DNA of 64,000 nt from Axinella damicornis (GCA_963931865.1 OZ007505.1:10839474-10903473), one strand, 5' to 3'; positions 23,514 to 34,944 are shown, counted from the first letter of the stretch. The notes: a model not told the origin generated them from the sequence alone. Numbers and translations are program-made.

Positions 23514-23561
23514 GGGATGCCTATATTCTTCTTCCATGTGCTGAGGAGTGAATTGATTTAG
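23514..23561 (+). pseudogene. Adhesion-GPCR exon, end of TM7
   Basis: After TTGCAG the frame gives GMPIFFFHVLRSE, the usual continuation of TM7 in adhesion GPCRs, then meets a TAG at 23559. A donor at GGA|GTGAAT (exon end about 23546) would avoid the stop and join the next exon in phase. Confidence 0.6.
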
Positions 23562-23731
23562 TGTAGGTGATTCTGCATATCATACAGTTACATAACCTCT
23601 CGTAGTGGCCAAAAATACTGGGGTCCCATAGTGACCACTATAGACAGTTCCACTGTATGTTGGTCATTACAATGTCAGAACGTAGTTTGAACTTTCTGTT
23701 CTTTGGTCTGTTTCTTTGGCTCCTAATGCAG

Positions 23732-23811
23732 TGAAGACCAACTGGGATCCCACCTCTGGTGAGCTCACCAGTGATGCAGTTGAGGCAACCACTGAACATA
23801 GCTCACTGTAG
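23732..23811 (+). CDS. Adhesion-GPCR candidate C-terminal tail exon
   Basis: After ATGCAG an open frame reads KTNWDPTSGELTSDAVEATT and ends in TAG. Acidic and Thr-rich, as expected for a cytoplasmic tail. Assigned by position and splice phase only. Confidence 0.35.
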
Positions 23812-25301
23812 CAGACTTCCTGTTTGGAATTTGCACTGCCAATTAGTATCCTGTTTGATAATTTGGGTTAAATTTTAACTTTGTAGTGCAGACTTTGTAT
23901 TGTTGTCATGCACATGCAGCAATTGTCACATGTCTGGGCTGTGAGACTAATACCAGGGCCTGGGAACGAGGCTAGTTTTAGTCCCGTAGCCTATTGTACC
24001 ATTCCACCCTTGCGTATCCTCCCACCTTCCCATGGAGATTTGGGATGGTCTCCTGGTTAGAAGGGATAGTGGGTTATATAATAAAGATGCCAGGCGCTTG
24101 GGCTACAAAATTGGGCATAAAACAGTTATAGGTATACAACCCTATTAGCCTCGTTCCCAGGCTCTCTGCCTGGGAATGAGGCTAACAACCCCATCTACAT
24201 ACATTAACCCAAACAGCAAAAGTGGTGACAATGAGTGCTCGAGTAATCCACTGACTGGATCAAATTAACAATTATAATCTTGAATTCCAAGGTGATAGTA
24301 TTATAGCCACAACAAAGGCATGTACATGTATATATGACATGATTGTGCAAAGCCTGCCCTGGATTGTGCATACCTTTTAATCTTCTTCCATTGTACACAA
24401 GTGATAATTATGTACCTCTCCATTTCGGGGTATGTTGGTTCTTCCAGAGAGCGTGGTCATCCAGGCAGCTTGACCATGAGGGCATACACGCATTACACAT
24501 GCACCCAGCAAATAGCTTACAGCCCACTATACCAAAGTTTGGGAGTGTGAAACTTACAAAGGTACTTGGGGTGGAGACTCCAGATATTGGCTCGTGTCTT
24601 ACCCCCAAAGAAGAAAGTATAGATTATGTGTTGCAATCTCTCAATAAAAGTTGCTGGAAAACTACTCCATTTGGAACCCTGTACGCAGAACAGTGAACAT
24701 AAACTGCACAAAAGTTTCTGTCTAGAAAAATGGTTTCTCTCTGGGGTCATCTGGTAGAATACTAACTGTAGCCGCTCCATGCCCACACAGATTGCACTGC
24801 ATTGAATAGTCCTGCAGATTGAGAATCATGCAGTTGGCTAAAGTAATTACTGAAGATATTTAATAATTCCTTAACTTTACAACCACACCTGGAATTGATC
24901 ATCAGTTGAAAAGGAATACTTGTGGGTAGCAATCAAATGTCCACAGCCCTTACAGACATCTGAGAAGTGAGATATAAATAATCATACGTAATTATACTGA
25001 AAGTAAAACAAACAATGGATGTCTTTATTCACTAGAGTGGACTGGATTGGAATCAACTGGACTGGAGCATTTTGTTTTGGCTTTGCTGTGGTATAGAAAC
25101 TGGCTAGTTTCTAACTTACTTGTAACCAGACTAACTTACTCGTAACCAGCTGTGACCAGTTATCAGGCACCCTTCTTTGTAGTCGTAGGGGTTAAAGGCC
25201 AGGGTACTTGCACATTTAACAAACATGTGGTTAGGACCTTCATAAAGGATTCTTCTGAAGTCTGAAAAATGGGAGGAGCTACACAGCAACTAATTTAGTT
25301 C
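23812..25301. other. No supported gene; small foldback ends
   Basis: 24146-24184 is a minimal 39-bp palindrome made of two TAGCCTCGTTCCCAGGC-type ends; a half end lies at about 23955-23975. Frames at 24343-24786 on both strands are unassigned. Confidence 0.5.
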
Positions 25302-25404
25302 TAGCCTCATTCCCAGGCCCACACCGACGCCCAGCTTTTCGTCACTTGCAGTACAAAAAACTGCAAGCAACGAAAAGCTGGGCGTGGGACTGGGAAAGAG
25401 GCTA
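25302..25404. repeat. Foldback MITE of the TAGCCTCG family
   Basis: A 103-bp palindrome with the inner word CAGCTTTTCGTCACTTGC, a close relative of 13573-13666. Confidence 0.9.
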
Positions 25405-27764
25405 CTTTGGTTCAGAATATTACTGACTCTACCTCCTTAGCCAAGAGTTTGCCCTGACAGAAGTGTTCCAGCAGAGCTATAGTTACTACGAGAGAGAAAA
25501 AAGGCAACTCCAGTCCACTGGTCCAGTGAATAAACACACCCAACAAAAAATGGAAGCAGAAATGAAACAGAAATGGCTGTACTCTCTTTGCTCTATTGTG
25601 ACCTTAAAGGATTCGTTACATTAACCAGCCATGGAATTGTTGACACCGTACTTGTTACCACACTAGTAGTAATTAACCCTTTCCCTGGTGACTTTAGCTA
25701 TTCATCAATTATGAACAGCTCACATAGTCCATTGTGCAGCAAATATGCTATATATGTATGAAGTCCCCAGCAACTGTATATCTCAGGGTAGCTAATGCAC
25801 TGATGAACATGATAACATCTTCATGTTGCCTAGCAACCAAGTATGCACTATTTATAGCAGTTTATTTATAGATTTTGCTGATATCTTTATATAATCCATT
25901 ACTGCACACAAAAGAATACAAGGACACTATCCCGGTACCAGTTCCCTCAAACCTATACCCAACTACCCTTGCAGCCATCCTGTGCTGGTTCATGAGTCTA
26001 CCCACTCATTATCGAACTTCAATAATCATAGCTGTTGGTTAATGGCGACATGTACAGACCGAGAAGAAAGATTTATTTCCAGAAATGGAGGTCCTGCAAG
26101 GCCAGAAGACTGTTTTATAGGCTGACTCGTGCAAAGGAGGAGAGAAATGACCACTCGGTGTACCAATCAGGTGCTTTGTACAGCCAAGCCCATGCTGTTC
26201 CCACTCTTGACTTGGTGGAGTACTAGCAGGATGCCAAACCAACGAGGGGGGAGGATCTGACACCAGAGTTAGATGAATACCTTGAGTTCTGATGTGCTCC
26301 ATTCACCCCATGAAGTCACAATAATTTGATGTTAATCCTTGGCATGAAACTTTCATCTTGTGATGTCACTTCCAGTAATGTCCTTGGGAGAACGGTTCTG
26401 CGTGAGCAGAAATGATGGGACAGGGGGAGGTGTCACCATCAGGATGAGAAAGCATGGGCATGTCGGGGCTTGGCTGTAGAAAGGCCTTGATTGTCAGTGG
26501 CTGGGCCATTTCTCACCCCAGTTTCTCCAAACTTAATGGGCCGAGAAGACAGTCGTCTCACCTTGTACGGCCTCCCTTTCTAGCAATGGTCATTGGACCA
26601 AGAGCCGTGACAATTATGTCATAATAATCGTACTGGAGTTAATCCTATAGATATGTCTGTTACTGAATGCCTGTTTCTGAATGCCTTGGCCTTACGTTTG
26701 AAACTGATAAGCTCATCTCCATTTTCGTCTTCCTCCTTTACTCTGTCTTCCTCTGCAACAAACCCTTTCTGTTTACACTGGTGGCAGCCAGCATAGTTCA
26801 GCAGGTAGGCTCCTCCCTCCAAGCATGTGCTGCCCTGGGAACGAGAGAAACGAGATTGAGCATTTGTATACGTACATGTACATTATACAGCTGATTTCAA
26901 ATATCAATGTCATGATGACCACACTTGCAAGAGTTTAACTTTAGCAGCTTTCCAGTGGGTGGAGTTTCATGGCTTACAAAGCATTTCGTGTGACTTTCAA
27001 ATTCACCAGAATATGCGACATTCTAACTCGATTGAAGTTACAGCACTGTACATTATGTATAAGACTTACTACCCAAACGTCGAAAGCCAAAATCTACTGG
27101 GAAATCGTGTTGTGCTGCACATGAGATGATGACTGGAATTTGACCATAGCATATATAGCTCTCCTGCTTTTGAGTACCATCACTATTTTCCAGGATGGGA
27201 TGGGACGTCCTGTCCAAACGTCCAGTCCCATTCCACCAACTAAGTTCTGGGATGGCTCAAATGCATGCGGAACAAATGCTGTTGCTTGGGTGTCTTCAGT
27301 TGGCTCTGCTGTGATACAGGGCTTGCCTTCCCTCTCGTGTGAATGCTGGCTGGGTCCCCTGTTCTTGCAGTGGGAAATAGGTAGCCTCATACCCAGGCCC
27401 TCACGCGGAACACGGATAGGAAATAGGTAGGAGATAACTGAGAGACTGGCTACATGAGAGTAGGAGACCACACAAGACTAGGAGACCACGCCTTCCTTAA
27501 CACAGGAGGGAGAAACTGCTAGTCTCACTGCCTTGGCTGTTGCTCAATGCTCTGTCTTTTTCATTTCAATGTAGGTGTCTGAGTCTCCAGGTACCAGGCT
27601 AATGCAGCTGGTGATGTGCTCAATAAGCATGAGACAGCCAGTACCAGTAAGCCCTGTATCGAAGCAGAGTCAACTGAAAAGAACAAAACATTTATTCCCT
27701 ATGTGGAGTGAAGCAAGCGGTGTGTATTTAAGCCGTGCCAGAAAGTAGTATGGTGGGACCGCCC
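25405..27764. other. No supported gene; dispersed repeat at 26340-26610
   Basis: 26340-26610 is a member of the repeat family also at 8800 and 33840. A 125-codon minus-strand frame (27471-27094) is open but unrecognised. A half foldback end lies at about 27385. Confidence 0.45.
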
Positions 27765-28362
27765 TAGCCTCGTACCCAGGCCCAAGACGGGGTGGAGAAA
27801 ACGGCCTGGTTTCCACTGTTTGCGTGTGCGCTAAATCGCTGTGGAATTCCACCAGCACCGTGGACGTTCAATTATGTCGGTACACTCGTGACGTAGGTGA
27901 GAGCATAGTACGCAAATATGAATTGTGGCGTGCGTAACAACAGCTCTCGATCGTGCTCTCTCCTATGTGGCAAGGTGGTCCTGGATTGAGCTAGAACAGC
28001 GACCTGCGATTAAAAGACAGGATGTTTTCGCGTGATTACTGTCGCACGAAAACATCCTATTGACCGGGTGGATTCAGTGTTCTTCTAGACCCTTCCGTTT
28101 CGGTTGGAATAGTAATGTCAGGTAAGTGCATTGCTGGTGGGAGTGTAATTGTGGTCGTGTCACACCTCATATCGCGGATGGAAGGACCAGTACGTGTTGC
28201 AAAATAGAAAGTGTTGCATGCTCAACCATGTGACTATGAAGATGTCATTTGCACCCACCCCCTTATGAATACGCGTTTTAGTTACCGATAATTAGGCGCA
28301 AGCGCAAACAGTGGAAACCAGGCCCTTTTCTCCTCCCTGTCTCAGGCCTGGGAATGAGGCTA
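27765..28362. mobile_element. Long member of the TAGCCTCG foldback family
   Basis: A 598-bp element: TAGCCTCGTACCCAGGC at the left, GCCTGGGAATGAGGCTA at the right. The match extends inward as GGCCTGGTTTCCACTGTTTG and its inverse near 28300. The interior is unique and non-coding. It suggests that the shorter palindromes are internal-deletion products. Confidence 0.8.
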
Positions 28363-28572
28363 GACTGCCCCATCCCGGAAAATGGAACCAACCTCTGAAG
28401 CTAGGGTCCGGCATGGGAGACTAGGTTACACTTAAAGGAGTCTCGTAGCCTCATCTCCAGGTCCCCACTCAGCTTTTCATCACTTAACCGCGAGCGAGGA
28501 GCAACAGTGCCTGCCAGCGAACTGAGGGATCCATAGGCGTAGGAAGCGGGGGGCCCCCAAGTATGCAAACAG

Positions 28573-30298
28573 CCCTTATGGAAAAAGCTGTAAGAATCTT
28601 ATAAGATTCTTATAAGATTGACCTAAATCTTATAAGAAATCTCCATATAATAAGTACTATTTCTTATAAGAGAATGGGACATTCTAATAAGAAATTTATA
28701 AGAATCTTACGAGAATCTTATAAGAATCTTGTTCTTATGAGTTTCTTATAAAGAATGTCCCAATTCTCTTATAAGAAAAATATTCATACACGAATCTTAT
28801 AGCGCTAAGATGAGAAAAGCTTATAAGAATCTTACAAATCATCTTAAAATTCAAGTGTATTGCAGTTAAGCTTGGGAGCACAATTCTGTTGACTACAAAT
28901 ATGTATTGACAAGTAGCTAGCTTCGCTCGCTCAGCTACTTTCCCCTCATTTGAGTATACGTACGTGAGTAATCTGGTGCCGGACAGCTCTCTGTGCAGAG
29001 CTGCTGCTTCCCGATTGCATCGATCTGTTTCAACTGCTGCTCCCCGTTTGGGTCCGCTTCAGCTGCTGCTCCCCGAGTGCGTCCGCTTCAGCTGCTGCTC
29101 CCCGATTGAGTCTGCTTCAGCTGCTGCTCCCTGATTGCGTCTGCTTCAGCTGCTGGTCCCCGATTAAGTTGCGTCCGCTTCAACTGCTGCTCCCCGATTG
29201 CATCCACTTGTAGCCCCAGCTGTTCTGGAAGATTCCAGCCCATGCCCGGGCCCAACATTCTTGAGGTTCAGTAAATTGAAGTACGAAGGTCACACACACA
29301 CAGACACACGTTAACTTAGCTAACATCTTAATATATTGATGCATACTCTAGTCACTGTAACTGTAGAGCTATGAAGCTAAGCTGCTTAACCAAAACTATG
29401 ACCTTGCTGGCTTAGAGTCAGATAAGCTCATGAACCATGAAGGCACAGCAGACAGCTTAGCACAACACTGTACATGTACGTACATACATAGCTATACAAA
29501 TGCCGGCATGCCCTATTGGTTAGCTTGTATGAACTTACCAAGTCTCAGTTGGCTGTATAGCTGTATAGGCAACTAGCCCTCTCAAAATATTTGCAGCTGT
29601 AGCTCGAGTGAGAGTCAATAGCAGCCAGAACTATACTATAGCTATAGCAAAACTAACTAAAAGGAAGTCTAGAGCTACTCACTGCTACTGCAACTTGCTA
29701 GAGTCCAACTCTAAAGCAAACTTCACAACAAGAAATTTCAAATGAAATGGGCAGCTGCTAGCTGCATGTACAGTACTCAGACTGTTGGAGCCAAAGTAAT
29801 TACTGCATTACTGGCCATCATGATGTGAGTGTATACATATAAAGCTGAAGTGCTGCAAGAGCTACTAACTAGCTGTGAGATGCTTATACAGTGAAGTAGC
29901 TTTGCATCAGGTATACATTGTATACGTAGCCTACAACCACAACCCTGCTAAGGCTTCCTGATGATGGACATCACCACCTACAGACCACTTACATAATTTG
30001 CAGCGCTTCAGAGGTTGTGCAAAGGTACGTAATGAATTGGCTCTGCATAATTCAGCATCCTATAATAGTTACACAGCTACATATGATGGACCTTCTAAAA
30101 TGCACTCCAGACAGCCACATAAAAGTCTTATAAGAAAGCTGGAAGTCTTATAAGAATCTTATTGAATTCTTATAAGAAACCAAAAATCTTATTGAGATGT
30201 CACAAGACTTTCGGATGTTATAAGAAATGGCCAAATCTTATAAGAAAACATGATTCTTATAAGATTCTTATAAGATCTTATGACTTTTTCCATAAGGG
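28573..30298. mobile_element. Non-autonomous TIR element rich in CTTATAAG
   Basis: Starts CCCTTATGGAAAAAG and ends with its inverse CTTTTTCCATAAGGG. The subterminal 150-200 bp at both ends are arrays of TCTTATAAGA in both orientations, which look like multiple transposase binding sites. The 1.3-kb interior has no coding frame but includes a 29-bp tandem repeat. Confidence 0.82.
28985..29215. repeat. Tandem repeat of about 29 bp, seven units
   Basis: Units contain CAGCTGCTGCTCCCCGA then TGCGTCCGCTT. They lie inside the CTTATAAG element. Confidence 0.85.
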
Positions 30299-30348
30299 AG
30301 GGGGGCTCAGCCCCCCCAAAAGTCTCTTCAGCTATTATAAAAATATAT

Positions 30349-31204
30349 AGCGTAAACCACCAATTATCGGCATGACTTTATTATCGGCACCCGACATACC
30401 GATTATCGGCGCTTAGTAAACGGAGAGTACACGGCGAAAATACGGATTCCGAATTCGCACTACGTCATCGTCGCGCAAGCTGTTTACAAGACTAAAGCTT
30501 TGCAGAAGGTTTGTCTTTGTTTAAAACGTTATAACTGGGTGTTATTTACTGTCCTTTTAGCCATTTTATGTTGTAGGGCTGTTCATGTCTAGACAAAAGA
30601 AGGGTAGGGGGAGACCACGACCTTCGATCCTCTCCTGCGACTGGTTCAGACTTTTGAGGACGACTAGCATGACTGTGCTGGATCAGAATGGGTGGAGTGC
30701 GTGTGCAAGAGATGGCTCCACGAATGTGCCAAGTACTAGATGTGGAAGAAAGAGAATTGTTTTGCTTTTACTGTGTAGTGTGATGAACAAATTTTATTCA
30801 AAAATTCATATATTGAAGGGGTTGCATGCTTTGGTGTTTTTTTTTTCACTGGGTGATAGATAGAATGGTCATGAACCTGGGGGATTTGTGGTGGATTTTT
30901 GTGGCCTTCAGGGGATGCAGGTGAGTCGATGCCATCAGCATGTGCCGATAATTGACCCAGGATTATCTATGGGAGTACTAGGCAGTGACGATAATACGTA
31001 CAGGGTGCCGATAATTGATTTGCGTGAGGCTGCATTCGCTAGTGCACCACTAAAAGCCGGAAATACGTAACAGCTTTAAAGGTGGTAGGGCTTATAGAGG
31101 GCGTGACGGTCTATACGTCGGTGCAAGTTTGGTGTCCTGGAACCGTTCCTAGACGATGCTGCAAATCGTGCAAATTCAGGTGACGATAATTGGTGGGTTA
31201 CGCT
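30349..31204. mobile_element. TIR element with AGCGTAA ends
   Basis: An 856-bp unit with AGCGTAAACCACCAATTATC at the left and the inverse (ATAATTGGTGGGTTACGCT) at the right. CCGATAATTG repeats occur inside. A related single end occurs at about 34768-34785. The 92-codon frame at 30585 is unassigned. Confidence 0.78.
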
Positions 31205-32028
31205 AGTAGTCTTAGTATTTGAGCAAACATGTTTCTCACCTCAAAGTTTCAGACCAAGCCGCTCATCGACAGCGACGAGCCCGATCATGACTGCACAGCT
31301 GCAGGGCTCTAATAAGAACTAGGCTGTATAATTAAAATTCCTACATCTATTTACAGCACACCTTCGAGCACATGGTCGATCGGGGTCAGTGGTTTGTGAT
31401 TAAATTATGTACAGTATGTGTTGTTGTCACAGTTGTATATAGTTGTTGTAAATTTTTTTCTTATAAGGAGAATTGTAAAATTAGCACACCAAAATGGCCT
31501 CAGAATCAATCTCAGAGCATCTAGAATCCAAAAATTTTCGGGGGGGGGAAGCCCCCCAGACCCCCCACCATCACTCACTCAGCCCCCCCAACATTAAAAT
31601 GCTTCCTATGCCTATGGAGGGACATGAGGGATCACCACTCTGTAGCTCCCTGTTCTGTGTGTGGTCATGCATGTGTATTATTAGCCCAGTTCCCGGCGTA
31701 GAGGGGGAAGAGAGAGCTCCCCCCACAGCCAGGAACCATGTTTATAGTAGTACTGGCGGAGGGATCAGAACTTGTGACTGGAGGTGCAGACACTGTAGTT
31801 AGCTAGAGTAGCAGTTGAACTTGTTAAACTGTACACAAATAAATTGATATCCCTAGATAACGCTTACGAGTTTTGGAATGGGTCTGTGCAGTAGGCGAGC
31901 ATGGACTTGCTGGAAATCGCAGAGCCACCCTTATGCATAATGGGAACGTGCCTAGCCCCACCCCTTATATTATGTAACCTGCGTGCACGTGCGCGTTCGT
32001 GGGAGAGTCGACTGAACTCGAAAGTGAA
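31205..32028. other. No gene seen; 5' region of gene C
   Basis: Upstream flank of gene C, with a G/C-rich end of the outer element at 31537-31618. No clear core-promoter motif is seen. Confidence 0.4.
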
Positions 32029-32440
32029 ATGGGGATCGATCTCGCTACATGGCGAGCTCGAATTGGGCTCAACTACTACCGCCATGGTCGGTACGCCTGC
32101 CGCCCGCTCCCTGTCCAGTGGAAGGCGGCCAGATGGGGGGTCGGGGAGGTCATGAATAGCACCCCTCTAGTGCTCCAAGGCTGCATGGCGTTCGTCTCCC
32201 TGTCGCTGATACTGGAGTATGCGTTCCGCAGGTGGGGAGGCTGTCCAATGGGGAGGAGTGGGTGTGGCAAGGTGCGCTGTCCCAAGTTGGGAGTGGGCTC
32301 TGTCCCGAACGCAGAGGCCAGAGGGACGGTGGGTGTGGGCAGTGGGGTGTGCTTACTGCTAGGAGTGTGTTTGGTGGTGCTGTCTCTACTTCTGATGGCA
32401 GGAGACGTTGAGAGAAACCCTGGGCCCACAGACAAGGAAG
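32029..32440 (+). CDS. Gene C exon 1: long leader with 2A peptide
   Basis: ATG at 32029 opens 137 codons plus one base to the donor GGAAG|GTACAC. The product starts MGIDLATWRARIGLNYY, has one moderately hydrophobic stretch (VLQGCMAFVSLSLILEYAF) and a strong one (VCLLLGVCLVVLSLLLM) that runs straight into AGDVERNPGP, a full 2A motif, then TDKE. Expected outcome by analogy with known 2A leaders: ribosome skipping separates a membrane-targeted leader of about 133 residues from the receptor body; without skipping the leader could act as a signal anchor. All later exons join in phase to an ankyrin exon at 46613, giving a model of about 1,419 residues. The upstream GTG at 31999 is in frame but ATG is the better start. 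Confidence 0.7.
32404..32427 (+). other. 2A peptide motif (gene C)
   Basis: Codons for DVERNPGP directly after the hydrophobic segment; consensus complete. Confidence 0.88.
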
Positions 32441-32534
32441 GTACACAACTCGACTGTTGTTTTGTACACATGCAAATTTTAGTGAACTGTGCCCAGTGAA
32501 TACTTATGCAACGGCATTCTTATTCTCTGTGCAG

Positions 32535-32585
32535 GATCGGATCAAGTGGACAAGGCACTCCCTAGTGTGGATGATTCTCCATTAG
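32535..32585 (+). CDS. Gene C exon 2: short linker
   Basis: A 51-bp phase-1/phase-1 exon (acceptor TGTGCAG, donor TTAG|GTTAGC) reading SDQVDKALPSVDDSPL. Found from frame and splice sites only. Confidence 0.55.
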   Translation, partial: DRIKWTRHSLVWMILH

Positions 32586-32752
32586 GTTAGCCAAAGAAAA
32601 TTAAGTTCAACGTTACCTTCCAATGTTGTATCCCAACTGTGTAGGCGTTCAAAGGTGCCGCATGTGGTTTATACAAGATATTCCCCAGCTTGGCCTGGGG
32701 ATTATCCCCAAGCCATGCAAGTGCAACAGCTCAGTAGCAGTCAATCAAAACA

Positions 32753-33156
32753 GGGTACCTGTGAAAGCCGGAACGCAGGAACGCGGAACGGAACGCGGAA
32801 CGGAAGTAAAATGCGGGCCGCGCGCTATCATCACGCGCAGGGCGTCTTTATTCACTGGAATGGACTGGACTTACCCAAAAATCTGTTTTCCAGTGTAGGA
32901 CAGAAGCTAAGCATACTTATTTATTCACTAAAGTTGCTTGCATAGCCTGCTTTCGTGTCTTTCCTCGAGTCGGTAGAGGTCAAACCCTAATTTCTGTTCC
33001 TTGGCGTTGCTGGGCTCGAAACTGCTCACACAGGTAATCTCAGCTACACTAAGCATATACGTGACTTAACCACACCCACCAACTAACGAACTTGCAATCA
33101 AGCCTCAAAGGTTCCGTTCCGCGTTCCGTTCCGCGTTCCGGCTTTCACAGGTACCC
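32753..33156. mobile_element. Foldback element in gene C intron 2
   Basis: GGGTACCTGTGAAAGCCGGA at the left and the inverse at 33137-33156; next to both ends lie tandem GGAACGCGGAAC units in opposite orientation. 404 bp, non-coding. Confidence 0.85.
32975..33110. repeat. Inverted duplicate of 34117-34246
   Basis: About 130 bp including GTAATCTCAGCTACACTAAG recur in reverse orientation at 34117-34246. In the first copy it lies within the 32753-33156 element. Confidence 0.85.
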
Positions 33157-33175
33157 GCTCTAGGGATACAAGCCA

Positions 33176-33288
33176 TTTAGACCACCACTTGTAGGTGTTC
33201 ATGGGAAACCACTCAGTCAGTATTCACGGAAGGTTATGTATACTGACCTCGTGTATTTCCCATAAACACCTACAAGTGGTGGTCTAAA
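33176..33288. repeat. Small TIR element (MITE)
   Basis: TTTAGACCACCACTTGTAGG at the left and its inverse at the right, arms about 40 bp, total 113 bp; it lies immediately upstream of the Death exon. Confidence 0.85.
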
Positions 33289-33317
33289 TAGTACCTTCCA
33301 GCTTTATCTTCCATCAG

Positions 33318-33608
33318 GTGAAAAGGATCTCTTGGATGTACTAGAAGAGATGATACCACTCGTTGCAAGATGGAAGGCCATTGGCAGAGGGTTCCGAATT
33401 GACTCTGGACGTCTGGATCAGATTCAAACTGATAACCACAGTGATTGTGAAGAGTGTTTGTCGGGCGTGCTAACATGCTGGCTGAGGAAGAACTATGACG
33501 TAGAGCTGTTTGGTGAGCCGACGTGGAGAACGGTGGTGAAAGTGGTGGCACGTCCAGTAGCTGGGAACAACTGTGCACTTGCCATGAGCATTGCAGGAAG
33601 ACACTCAG
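33318..33608 (+). CDS. Gene C exon 3: intact Death domain
   Basis: A 291-bp phase-1/phase-1 exon after CCATCAG. It encodes one complete Death domain: LLDVLEEMIPLVARWKAIG (helix 1-2), then a LDQIQTDN turn, a CLSGVLTCWLRK helix, FGEPTWRTVVKVVARP with the conserved Pro-Thr-Trp, and ALAMSIAGRH. Death domains assemble helical signalling complexes with adaptors. Unlike the paralogous exons of genes A and B it has no stop or frameshift. If the donor at 33609 is skipped, the frame stops within a few codons. Confidence 0.85.
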
Positions 33609-33839
33609 GTGACAGACTACTGTAGTGGATGATTCACTATCAGTATGGGTTTGAAACGGAAGTGCTGAAGTAAGAAGCCATGGCAGTATCTTGCCCCAGT
33701 CTGGGCGTATTGGTCAACCTGAGTGGAATTGTCCCATTAAAGTGCCTACACACACTCGTGCTGCTATTGTTAAGTACCTCACCATGCCCACTCATTAGCC
33801 CTTTAGGGCCCATAGCGCCAAATGTCGTCATAATACTTT

Positions 33840-34078
33840 CAGCTTCATCATGTGACTTCCGGCAATGTCCTTGGAGGTTCTGCGACAGCAGAAAGGGCAG
33901 GACAGGGGGAGGTGGGTGGGTGCACCCAGAGGGTGCAAAGAGCATGGCCGTGTCTGGGCTCCGCGGTAGAAAGGTCTTGGTCGGCAGTGGGAGGGCCATT
34001 TCCGCCGTTTTTGGCATAAATGGACTTAGAAAGTAGCTGTCTTGCCTTGTAGGCCCTCCATTTCCAGTGTTCATGATC
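33840..34078. repeat. Dispersed repeat, third member
   Basis: Related to 8800-8970 and 26340-26610; the order of shared words (GTCCTTGG, GACAGGGGGAGGTG, GTAGAAAGG) is kept. Confidence 0.7.
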
Positions 34079-34116
34079 CGTTTTTTAGCTACGGCAGGTT
34101 GGCCACTTCTCGGGAG

Positions 34117-34246
34117 GCTTGATTGCAAGTTCGTTAGTTGGTGGGTGTGGTTAAGTCACGTATATGCTTAGTGTAGCTGAGATTACCTGTGTGAGCAGTT
34201 TCGAGCCCAGCAACGCCAAGGAACAGAAATTAGGGTATGAAAATGA
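34117..34246. repeat. Inverted duplicate of 32975-33110
   Basis: See 32975-33110; separated by about 1 kb. Confidence 0.85.
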
Positions 34247-34460
34247 CCTAGAGAAAGAAATTTGGGCCCTAAAGAGTTAACGACTTCTCGATCAAGTATC
34301 TTGATCAGTAGCCTCGTACCCTCCCAGGCACGTTAAAGAGGCTGGGTAGGAGGCTATCCTAGCTAAGAATGGTGTAGAAGTTGTACAGATGGTCATTTTA
34401 GTGGCTGTCTATATGTTGGTGTCATCATGTGACAGTAGTACTGTAGAAGTTATAGTTATA

Positions 34461-34585
34461 CTACCAGCTGCTGTGGTTTATCAGGAATACACGAGGCTGT
34501 TATTCAATTAGAGGCCGAGGCGCAGCCGAGGCTTCTAATTGAATAACAGCCGAGTGTGTTCCTGATAAACCACAGCAGCTGGTAG
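34461..34585. repeat. Perfect-looking 125-bp palindrome
   Basis: CTACCAGCTGCTGTGGTTTA ... and its inverse, centred on GCCGAGGCGCAGCCGAGGC. Foldback MITE or hairpin. Confidence 0.88.
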
Positions 34586-34689
34586 TACAACTGGCTTGTA
34601 CTACAGTGGCTTCTAAGTGCACTTGCTGAGTATATATACTGAAGTGGCTTCTGTGTACACTAAAATGTGCTGACAAGGGTGTATGGTAG

Positions 34690-34763
34690 TTATACGACGG
34701 GTAGGTAGTTATACGACGGGTAGGTAGTTATAGACGGGTAGGTAGTTATACGACGGGTATAAC
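34690..34763. repeat. Tandem repeat, four 19-bp units
   Basis: Units of GTAGTTATACGACGGGTAG. Confidence 0.88.
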
Positions 34764-34944
34764 TTCCAATTAGTGGGTTACGCTATATAAACTGTGGTCG
34801 GCACCTTTCAACTACGTCATCACTGTAGTACAATGTGAAATTAAGTTATTCTTTAGGCACAATGTCAAACTCCACCTGCACAGTGTGCTCAGGCTTGACC
34901 CATATTTGTTAGTTGCTAAACAACTGCTCATCTCTTATCTTCAG

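Larger units (their letters stand above)
28530..31618. mobile_element. Candidate outer TIR element, host of two nested insertions
   Basis: CCATAGGCGTAGGAAGC at the left and GCTTCCTATGCCTATGG at the right form an imperfect inverted repeat, followed inward on both sides by G/C-run sequence. Between them lie two other TIR elements (28573-30298 and 30349-31204). With short termini only, this could also be two separate solo ends. Confidence 0.45.

Noticed and set aside
27094..27471. 125-codon minus-strand ORF
   Set aside because: Open but ends in a foldback terminus sequence and matches nothing I know.
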